From the NCBI GenBank assembly GCA_947625445.1, contig CANQOM010000029.1, positions 1-13,148 of the forward strand: 13,148 nucleotides of DNA. The letters are read 5' to 3'. The translations under genes and the position numbers were made by a program. Origin of the DNA: Candidatus Gastranaerophilales bacterium (GTDB lineage Bacteria > Cyanobacteriota > Vampirovibrionia > Gastranaerophilales > Gastranaerophilaceae). The notes under the pieces were generated by a model that did not search any database, had not been told where the DNA came from, and saw only the letters and a program-made list of their open reading frames with translations. Positions 6,518-13,148 of this stretch are shown piece by piece (within the stretch, counting starts at the first letter, position 1; the number at the start of each line of letters is the position of its first letter).

Positions 6518-8482
6518 ATGATATGACCTGAATACCTTTTTGATGTAATGTCTTGTTTCATCAAAAGGAATTCTTTCAATAAATTCATCAGTATCGGAGG
6601 TATCAATTGTTTTAATCCATTTATTTACGGAACCTTCACCCCCGTTATATGCAGCTATTACATATAGGTCATTGTGAAATCTTTCGTATAGATATTTTAA
6701 GTAATTACAACCTAAGTATAAATTTAATCTAACATTTTCTAATTCGTGATTTTCGTTAGGATTTATAGCTAACTTTGACATTATATAATTTGCGGTCCCC
6801 GGCATTATTTGCATAAGTCCGGTTGCATTTGTTGAACTTTTTGCCTGATCATTAAAATAGCTTTCTTCTCTTATTAATGCTATTAATAAATATGGATCCA
6901 GATTCAATTTTTTACCCGCAATGTTTATTTCATCAATATAATATAAGGGATAAGATAGTTTGTATGCTTCACTTACAAAGGGTGGTTTTATATCCATAGT
7001 TTCTATAAAATTTCTTGCGATAACGGTCGATTTTGATTTATTACCTTTTTTATATTCAAACCAACTGTCAACTATGGGATTTTTAAAATCCGCATCCTGC
7101 CATATTTCATAATCACCCATTGTAAACAATGAGTTAATCAATTTTAGGTCTTTAATTTCTATTTCTGAAAGTGAAATTGGAAATTCTATTTGTTGATTAT
7201 CTTGGGGAAGCTTATTATCAATATTGGCTTTAAAGAAATCTGTTTTTTTATTAATAATACTTTGAGCTCTTAATCCGTAATAATTATCTGGATATTTCCC
7301 GGAGAGTTTTGTAAAAATTGAATTTGCTTCAGATATTTTATTCCTTTTTAATTCGGTTTTTGCCAGCCAAAACATAATTTTAGGAGTTGATTTTGCATTT
7401 TGAAATGTTTTTAAGTGAATATTCCCTAATTCATATGCTTTTTCATAATCTTTTTTCAAATAACTATGCCAAAAAACATTCCATAAAGCTTCAGGTGCAT
7501 AATCACTTTTGGGATATTTTCTGAATATGTCTTCATATACTACTATTGATTTTTCTTTTGATAATAAAGATGCTACTTTATACATAACATAATCTTCTGA
7601 GGGAAGTTGATTCTCTTTTACCAGATTGTACATCTTTAACCAATTATTAAATTTTGAACCGCTCATATATGATGTATAAATATTATAGATAGTCCTAATA
7701 TTTTCTTCTAAGGAAATTTTAGAAAAGGTAATTAAATAATTTTCTATTAGTTTTTTTGCAATAAGTTTATTCCCCATATAATGATTTGACAATACCAGAT
7801 ATTCCCAGCATTGTTCAATAGGAAGTTTGGTGAAATATTCAAGTGCTTTATTATAATTTTTACTTTTATAGTATGCTATTCCTAATAATTTTAAATCTTC
7901 ATCAGATAAATTAACTCCAAGAGTTGATAGTTCATCTGCTGCAAGCATTAAATATTCTTTTGTATATTTGTCATTATATATGGATTTTTTTAGATAATTT
8001 TTAAAATAATTTTCTGCTGCTTGTTTATTATAGTTTTTTTCTATTATTCCCAAAAAATAATCATTATTTGATATATTATCAGGATTTTTTTCATTTATAT
8101 CTTCAAATTGTTTTTTTGCATCGTCATATTTTTTTAGATAAAAATAACATTTAGCCAGATTATTTTTAGCATTGTTTGTGAATACAGAATTTGATGATTT
8201 TTTAAGAAATAACTCGTATTTTAATACGGCAGTATTGTAATCTCCTAATTTTTGTGCACTTTTTGCTTGTCTGTATATTGCCATTGAATATAAAGGACTT
8301 ATTAACTTAATTTTGCCAAAATTATAATATGCGTTTTGATAGTCGCCATTATTATAAAATTCTATTCCTTGTTTATAATATAACGGTGAATTTTGTGTAA
8401 TTTTGTCATTATATATTAATACCATTATTAATAATATAATAATAATTACTATAATCCCTGCTATATATTTTAAATATTTCAT
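6497..8482 (-). CDS. Membrane-anchored Slt70-like soluble-type lytic murein transglycosylase
   Basis: Cleaves the MurNAc-GlcNAc bond of peptidoglycan, giving anhydro-muropeptides, and acts in the periplasm. At 661 residues it is close to E. coli Slt70 (645). A hydrophobic helix at about 6-24 with no AxA site or lipobox cysteine suggests an uncleaved membrane anchor. Residues 33 to about 410 are TPR-like helical repeats, ending in the NYYGLRAQ segment (400-407) that Slt70-type superhelical domains carry. The catalytic domain is at about 518-661: LIREES with catalytic Glu at E540, GLMQIMPGTA (555-564), and AYNGGEG (611-617), all expected Slt motifs. The ATG at 8482 has only a weak purine-rich site (AAAGAA). 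It is the last gene of the gyrB-headed - strand unit, 58 bases after the cyclase stop, and I see no terminator in that gap. Enzyme class is firm; I leave out a symbol because the membrane anchor differs from classical Slt. Confidence 0.92.
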   Translation of the reverse strand: MKYLKYIAGIIVIIIILLIMVLIYNDKITQNSPLYYKQGIEFYNNGDYQNAYYNFGKIKLISPLYSMAIYRQAKSAQKLGDYNTAVLKYELFLKKSSNSVFTNNAKNNLAKCYFYLKKYDDAKKQFEDINEKNPDNISNNDYFLGIIEKNYNKQAAENYFKNYLKKSIYNDKYTKEYLMLAADELSTLGVNLSDEDLKLLGIAYYKSKNYNKALEYFTKLPIEQCWEYLVLSNHYMGNKLIAKKLIENYLITFSKISLEENIRTIYNIYTSYMSGSKFNNWLKMYNLVKENQLPSEDYVMYKVASLLSKEKSIVVYEDIFRKYPKSDYAPEALWNVFWHSYLKKDYEKAYELGNIHLKTFQNAKSTPKIMFWLAKTELKRNKISEANSIFTKLSGKYPDNYYGLRAQSIINKKTDFFKANIDNKLPQDNQQIEFPISLSEIEIKDLKLINSLFTMGDYEIWQDADFKNPIVDSWFEYKKGNKSKSTVIARNFIETMDIKPPFVSEAYKLSYPLYYIDEINIAGKKLNLDPYLLIALIREESYFNDQAKSSTNATGLMQIMPGTANYIMSKLAINPNENHELENVRLNLYLGCNYLKYLYERFHNDLYVIAAYNGGEGSVNKWIKTIDTSDTDEFIERIPFDETRHYIKKVFRSYHMYKNIY

Positions 8483-8540
8483 AATTTATTCTTTAATTCC
8501 TATAATAATAAGATACCATATCAAAAATAATAATGAATAA

Positions 8541-9980
8541 TTAATAATAAATTACTCTGTTTCTTCCTGAAGATTTAGCTTTATATAAACCTTTATCTGC
8601 TTTTTGAATTAATGCTTCTGCTTCCATATTTTTATCATAACTGCATACCCCTATACTAACAGTTACATTAAGGAATGAAACTTTTTTTATTCTTAGGTTC
8701 CTAATGTCTGTCTGGGAATTTTCAATAACTTTACGCAATCTTTGAGCAACTAATATTGCTTCTTTGCTATTTGTCTGGGGCAGTATTATTAAAAATTCTT
8801 CACCGCCGTATCTGCAAGCAATATCATATTCTCTTATTTCATTTTTAATAATATCTGAAACTTTCTTAAGAACTAAATCTCCTGCCGAATGTCCGTATGT
8901 GTCGTTTACGTTTTTAAAATAATCAACATCGAGCATTATACAACATAACGGGCGATTATTCCTTTTGGCATTTGCCACTTCCTGATTTAATCTTAACTCC
9001 ATTTGACGGCGATTGTTAAGCCCTGTTAATGCATCCATTGTTGCATATTTTAATACTTCTGCATATACGTTTGCTCTTTGGATTGTTAATCCCGATTGAT
9101 TCGTTAATTGTATTAAATAATCTATTTCTTGTCGGTTTAATTTATCAATGTTACTATAGGCGGCAATTGCCCCTAGTATTTTTCCTTCTGCTTTTAGAGG
9201 GAATACGCCTGTCGCTGAGTCTTCTGATAATATATAATCATTTTTTATATTTATTTTTTTTAATAGACTATATATTTTCTTATCTTTGCAATTAGTTGGC
9301 CATACGAGTTTAAATTTGTTATTTGTGCATATAAATATGTATATTAAATGTGAATGCATAAACCTGTCTATCATTTCCCCTATTAGAGGAATAATATATG
9401 ACAATTCATACTGACTTTCTATAATTTTAGCTATATCTTTCATTGCTTTGTAAAAATTTAAACTTACTTCCATTTGCTCGTTTAAATTATAATTTATTAT
9501 TGCGCCTGAGATTAACTTTGAAGAAGTATTTATAATTTCAAAAAATTCTTTGTTGTATGTTCTTTTTCCTGTTTTAATTCTCATTAATCCATATACTTCT
9601 TTATTTGATATTAAAGGATAAATAATTACGTTTTCATCTGTTGTAAGTTCTTTTATCAAATATTCATCAGAAGTTGCAAATTCGCATTTGAACTCTGAAT
9701 CATTAAAATAAAAATTTTCCCCCAGGGAAACAGAAAGATTATTATATTTATAATTCATTTCTTTTGATTGTACTTCATCATCAAGAAAATTCACATCTCT
9801 TATGAAATCTTTTAAAAGCATATTATTGTTATCCCACATAATAAATTCAACATCTTCTGTTTTTAAATAAGTTTTAAATAATTTATTAACGGAATTTAAA
9901 ATTGTTATGGGAGAAATAGCACCTGCTAAAAGATTTGCTAATTTACTTAAATATTCTATTTTATTATTTTTTGTTTTCAT
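8541..9980 (-). CDS. Tandem-GAF diguanylate cyclase (GGDEF domain)
   Basis: Makes cyclic di-GMP from two GTP. Numbered from the ATG at 9980 (479 aa), residues about 10-155 and 170-305 look like two GAF-type sensor domains, and no membrane span is present, so it is cytoplasmic. The GGDEF domain begins at about 312 with MDALTGLNNRR, then LDVDYFKNVND (350-360). The active-site loop is GGEEF (392-396). The inhibitory I-site REYD (383-386) is five residues before it, so product feedback inhibition is expected. No EAL or HD-GYP domain is fused. An in-frame TTG at 9995 would add five residues, but it has AAAGAG directly against it and no usable spacing; I prefer the ATG, which follows the upstream stop as TGA-G-ATG, a coupling arrangement. 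The GAF ligand cannot be told from sequence. Activity is very likely because the catalytic and inhibitory motifs are intact. Confidence 0.92.
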   Translation of the reverse strand: MKTKNNKIEYLSKLANLLAGAISPITILNSVNKLFKTYLKTEDVEFIMWDNNNMLLKDFIRDVNFLDDEVQSKEMNYKYNNLSVSLGENFYFNDSEFKCEFATSDEYLIKELTTDENVIIYPLISNKEVYGLMRIKTGKRTYNKEFFEIINTSSKLISGAIINYNLNEQMEVSLNFYKAMKDIAKIIESQYELSYIIPLIGEMIDRFMHSHLIYIFICTNNKFKLVWPTNCKDKKIYSLLKKINIKNDYILSEDSATGVFPLKAEGKILGAIAAYSNIDKLNRQEIDYLIQLTNQSGLTIQRANVYAEVLKYATMDALTGLNNRRQMELRLNQEVANAKRNNRPLCCIMLDVDYFKNVNDTYGHSAGDLVLKKVSDIIKNEIREYDIACRYGGEEFLIILPQTNSKEAILVAQRLRKVIENSQTDIRNLRIKKVSFLNVTVSIGVCSYDKNMEAEALIQKADKGLYKAKSSGRNRVIYY

Positions 9981-9981
9981 C

Positions 9982-11040
9982 TCAAATTTCTTCAAACTCT
10001 TTATTTAATTTACATTTTAGCATTTTTTTCATATTATAGTCTTTTTGTTTTGAGGCAATAACCTTGCCTTTATAATAAACAATATCATCTTTATTAAGAG
10101 AAGTAATATCATCTCTGTTTTTTAAATAATCAACATCTCCTTCACTTAAAATTCTTCTGGTTATTTCTCTGATTATACCTAAAATGTATTTATTTCTTTT
10201 TCTGTTATTGTCATAATCAAGAAGCAGAGTGGTTTTTTCAAATTCTGTTAACGCTTCTTTATTTCTTTTCATAGATCTTAAAAGAAGAGCAAAATTATAA
10301 TGCGCTTCATATCTTTCAGGGTCAATATTTATAGCATTACAATATTCTCTTGCAGCAGCATTATAATCACCCAAAAGATGATTTGTTAAAGCTAAATTAT
10401 AAGTATTGTCATAGTCATGTTTTAAATAACTTTTAGCCTTTATATAAGAATCTCTTGCTTGTTTAAGATATTTAACTGATATACTGGCTTTATCACCCAT
10501 ATAAACGGATTTGCCTCTATATGCCAGCCCCATATTGTACAAAGCTCTTCCTTTGTTTACTGTTGTCATTTTTTTATTACTGTATATAAACGGTATATGC
10601 ACAATTTGGGGTTTTGAATTAATTATATTACCATATTCCTGTATTGCTCTGTCGTAATTTGCCATTTTTTCAGCAAGAATAATTCCTAAATCCATTCTGC
10701 AAACCATATAATCGGGCCTGTAACGGAGTGCATTTTCATAGGCATTAACTGCCTCATAATAATTTTCAAAACTTACGTATATATTTCCCAAATTGCAACT
10801 TGCGCCTGAATGTCCGGGGTAATGAGTGAGTGCTGCTTTATAATAATTTATTGCCTTTTGGTATTTTCTTGTTCTGAATGCTTTGTCACCTTTATTTACA
10901 TAATAAAATCCTACACATTTATGATACTGCCTTATATACCAATCTTTGTAAAAGTATAATGAAGCAAGAAAGCATATAAACATTATCAAAAAAGTTGCTT
11001 TTACTATTTTTAGTTTTAGCAGTTTTATTATTAAACCCAC
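9982..11040 (-). CDS. Membrane-anchored TPR protein of unknown function
   Basis: A 352-residue protein with a basic N-terminus and one hydrophobic helix at about 15-31, followed by tetratricopeptide repeats. Clear units are at about 43-76 (ending ALTHYPGH), 77-110 (ending ALRYRPDY) and 111-144, then after a less regular stretch at about 165-208, further units at 211-243 (LLGDYNAAA, ending INIDPER) and 244-277. The last 60 or so residues are charged and carry no recognised domain. With Lys/Arg before the helix, two topologies are possible; a periplasmic repeat domain is the simpler reading. It starts at GTG 11040 with a strong ribosome site, 19 bases after the gyrB stop, and its stop touches the cyclase start. 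TPRs bind proteins, so it may be a scaffold for a neighbour such as the transglycosylase, but that is inference. No catalytic motif is seen. Confidence 0.8.
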   Translation of the reverse strand: MGLIIKLLKLKIVKATFLIMFICFLASLYFYKDWYIRQYHKCVGFYYVNKGDKAFRTRKYQKAINYYKAALTHYPGHSGASCNLGNIYVSFENYYEAVNAYENALRYRPDYMVCRMDLGIILAEKMANYDRAIQEYGNIINSKPQIVHIPFIYSNKKMTTVNKGRALYNMGLAYRGKSVYMGDKASISVKYLKQARDSYIKAKSYLKHDYDNTYNLALTNHLLGDYNAAAREYCNAINIDPERYEAHYNFALLLRSMKRNKEALTEFEKTTLLLDYDNNRKRNKYILGIIREITRRILSEGDVDYLKNRDDITSLNKDDIVYYKGKVIASKQKDYNMKKMLKCKLNKEFEEI

Positions 11041-11046
11041 CTAAAA

Positions 11047-11053
11047 CCACCTC
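11047..11053 (-). promoter_or_regulatory. Strong Shine-Dalgarno fixing the GTG start of the TPR gene
   Basis: Read on the - strand this is GAGGTGG, six bases before the GTG at 11040. It is the best ribosome site in the window, lies wholly in the 19-base gap after gyrB, and decides in favour of the GTG start. Confidence 0.75.
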
Positions 11054-11059
11054 ATATAA

Positions 11060-13148
11060 TTATGTATCAATATTAGTAGCATAAACCGCATTAGTTTCGA
11101 TAAATTCACGTCTTGGCTCTACATTATCTCCCATTAAAACGTCAAATAATTGATCGGCCAGCATCGCATCTTCTATATTAACTTTTAATAAAGTTCTGTT
11201 TTGAGGATCCATTGTTGTTTCCCATAATTGTTGGGGCATCATTTCTCCTAAACCTTTAAAACGTTGAATACCTACACCCTTTTTTCCTCTTTCTTCAATA
11301 ATTCTTTGAAGCTCCGTAAAAGAAGTAACTGTTATTTCTTCTGTACCTGTATTTAAATGGAGTGACTTTTCTTCTTCAAATAAGAATTCTCTTATTAGAG
11401 GATATGTTGATTTTATTTTCCCGTATTCCGATGATTTGATAAAGCTTGGGGTGATTGAAACGGGGTCAATACCTTCACCAAGTTCAACTTTTATTACGTA
11501 TTTGCCTGTTTCAAGATTTTGTTTCAATGATACTGAATAATCTTTTGCTTCAACGATTCCATAGTTTTCCGCATGGTCTTTTATGTAGTGCTGCAAATAT
11601 GTAATAATTTCTTCCATTCTATCAGGATTATCAAAATCTTCAGGTTTAATTTCTGATCTTACAAGCCCTCTTACTACTACAGATGGTACCGCATTAATTA
11701 TAGGACTGTTAAATGAATTATAATAACCTGACATATTCCCGATTAATGTAACTAAAGCTTCATTAGAACAAACTTTATCTTTTGAATTATCACACAAAGC
11801 AAGCCCTAATGTACCTCTTTCTCGTAAAGTTTTATCTAAAGCTCTATCATCATACAAATATTCGGAGTTTTTTCCTATAGTCAGTTTGTATAAAGGAGGT
11901 TGAGCTATATATATATATCCGTTATCTATTAATGGTTTGGCATATCTGAAAAAGAACGTTAACAGTAATGTTCTGATATGTGCACCGTCGACATCTGCAT
12001 CTGTCATAAATATAATTTTATGATAACGTAATTTATCTATATTAACATCGTCCTCATTTTTACTTATATTAATACCAATTGCTTGAATTAAAGATTGAAT
12101 TTCGTTATTTGCGTATATTTTATCAAGTCTGGCACGTTCAACATTTAAAATTTTGCCTCTTAAAGGAAGTATAGCCTGAAACATTCTGTTACGACCTTGT
12201 TTTGCACTTCCTCCTGCAGAATCTCCCTCTACAATATAGAGTTCGCATTTTTCAGGTTCTCTGTTTGAACAGTCTGCTAATTTTCCAGGTAAAGTTGAAT
12301 TTTCAAGAGCTGATTTTCTTCTTGTTAAATCTCTTGCTTTTCTTGCCGCTTCTCTTGCTCTTTGTGCCTGTAATATTTTTTCGATGATTAATTTTGCTGA
12401 TTTCGGATTAAATTCAAGCCATTCTTGAAATTTTTCTCTTACTACATCATTTACCGCACTTTGAGCTTCGGTATTTCCTAATTTTTCTTTTGTTTGTCCT
12501 TCAAATTGCGGTTCAGATAATTTAACACTTACTATTGCGGTTAGCCCTTCTCTTACGTCATCACCTGTTACATTAGGGTCTGAATCTTTTAATAAGTTAT
12601 TTTTTCTTGCATAATCATTTAATACACGTGTTATTGCATTTCTGAATCCTGTTAAATGAGTTCCTCCTTGATGTGTATTAATATTATTCGCAAAACTTAA
12701 TACTGATTCATTATATGCATCTGTGTATTGGAGCGCTATTTCAACTGCTATACCGTCTATTGTTTTATCCATATACACGGGTTTTTCGAACATGACATTT
12801 TTGTTTTTATTTAGAAATTCAACGTAACTTCCAATTCCGCCTTCATAATGAAATTCTTCTTGCAAATTATTTTTAGCATCAATAAAAGTTATTTTTAAAC
12901 CTTTATTTAAAAATGCCATTTCCCTTAATCTGTTGGATATAACATCTCTATCCATAATAGTTGTTTCTTTAAATATTTCAGGATCAGGCCAAAATGTGGA
13001 TTTCGTACCTGTTTTTTCTGTTTCTTTTATTTTCTCAACAGGCCCTGTTGGCTCTCCTCTCATATATTCTTGACGATGAACAAAACCGTCTCTTGAAACT
13101 TCCACTACCATTTTTTCTGATAATGCATTAACAACAGAAGCTCCAACT
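11060..13148 (-). CDS. gyrB: DNA gyrase subunit B, long form with TOPRIM-region insertion (N-terminus missing)
   Basis: ATPase/TOPRIM subunit of the A2B2 gyrase that introduces negative supercoils. The frame stays open past the ATG at 13111 to the right edge and reads VGASVVNALSEKM, the conserved GHKL segment, so the start lies outside and about 100 residues are missing. The transducer domain is next (AYNESVLSFANNINTHQGGTH). The TOPRIM domain has VEGDSAGGSAKQGRNR (catalytic Glu at 12227-12229) and MTDADVDGAHI (the DxD aspartates at 11999-12001 and 11993-11995). About 210 residues, not the usual 35-45, separate PPLYKL (near 11900) from QRFKGLGEM (near 11250). This is the large insertion known from E. 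coli-type GyrB. The C-terminus QLWETTMDP, DQLFDVLMGD and NIDT favour GyrB over ParE. It ends in TAA and leads a unit with the TPR, cyclase and transglycosylase genes. Confidence 0.96.
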   Translation of the reverse strand, partial: VGASVVNALSEKMVVEVSRDGFVHRQEYMRGEPTGPVEKIKETEKTGTKSTFWPDPEIFKETTIMDRDVISNRLREMAFLNKGLKITFIDAKNNLQEEFHYEGGIGSYVEFLNKNKNVMFEKPVYMDKTIDGIAVEIALQYTDAYNESVLSFANNINTHQGGTHLTGFRNAITRVLNDYARKNNLLKDSDPNVTGDDVREGLTAIVSVKLSEPQFEGQTKEKLGNTEAQSAVNDVVREKFQEWLEFNPKSAKLIIEKILQAQRAREAARKARDLTRRKSALENSTLPGKLADCSNREPEKCELYIVEGDSAGGSAKQGRNRMFQAILPLRGKILNVERARLDKIYANNEIQSLIQAIGINISKNEDDVNIDKLRYHKIIFMTDADVDGAHIRTLLLTFFFRYAKPLIDNGYIYIAQPPLYKLTIGKNSEYLYDDRALDKTLRERGTLGLALCDNSKDKVCSNEALVTLIGNMSGYYNSFNSPIINAVPSVVVRGLVRSEIKPEDFDNPDRMEEIITYLQHYIKDHAENYGIVEAKDYSVSLKQNLETGKYVIKVELGEGIDPVSITPSFIKSSEYGKIKSTYPLIREFLFEEEKSLHLNTGTEEITVTSFTELQRIIEERGKKGVGIQRFKGLGEMMPQQLWETTMDPQNRTLLKVNIEDAMLADQLFDVLMGDNVEPRREFIETNAVYATNIDT

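Noticed and set aside
8483..8540. Possible promoter in the spacer before the transglycosylase gene
   Set aside because: TTGATA-like and TATTAT-like strings exist but not at 16-18 base spacing, and in sequence this AT-rich such matches are expected by chance.
9029..9295. 88-residue + strand Leu/Ile-rich open frame
   Set aside because: Antisense to the second GAF domain of the cyclase; its apparent membrane character comes from AT-rich reverse codons.
12202..12387. 61-residue + strand Leu-rich open frame
   Set aside because: Antisense to the conserved TOPRIM start of gyrB.
11060..13148. ParE (topoisomerase IV) instead of GyrB
   Set aside because: QLWETTMDP and the E. coli-GyrB-like C-terminus and insertion favour GyrB; parC/gyrA are not visible to decide further.

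Overview
The window is very AT-rich (roughly 30% G+C by eye) and tightly packed with protein-coding genes. There are eight genes in two convergent blocks and no RNA gene, insertion sequence, CRISPR array or long non-coding stretch. The organism looks like a diderm (Gram-negative-type) bacterium: it has a membrane-anchored Slt70-like lytic transglycosylase, a signal-peptide protease, a TonB-C-like membrane protein, and a GyrB of the long type with an insertion in the TOPRIM region. A low-G+C gut lineage such as Melainabacteria (Gastranaerophilales) is my tentative guess from gene style. The sequence does not prove it, and the GyrB insertion may argue for another phylum.

Left block, + strand, 1-6496: four closely spaced genes. 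The first, cut by the left edge, is a single-span membrane protein with a very acidic cytoplasmic part and a TonB-like C-terminal domain. Next come a small divergent sigma-70-like factor, a 1120-residue protein (three zinc ribbons, acidic linker, P-loop ATPase, helical repeats), and a secreted matrixin-like zinc metalloprotease. Spacings of 46, 11 and 15 bases suggest one transcription unit. The gene content suggests, but does not show, an envelope-to-cytoplasm signalling and transcription module with a secreted protease as one output. I would look here first for something undescribed.

Right block, - strand, 13148-6497: gyrB (5' end beyond the right edge), then a membrane-anchored TPR protein, a tandem-GAF diguanylate cyclase and the transglycosylase. 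The first three are joined by a 19-base gap and a stop/start junction with one base between (TGA-G-ATG), so translational coupling is likely. A 61-base spacer separates the cyclase from the transglycosylase.

The two blocks meet with no base between their stop codons (6496/6497) and no clear rho-independent terminator there. All other spacers are shorter than 65 bases, and I see no convincing promoter in any of them. Promoters for both blocks probably lie outside the window.
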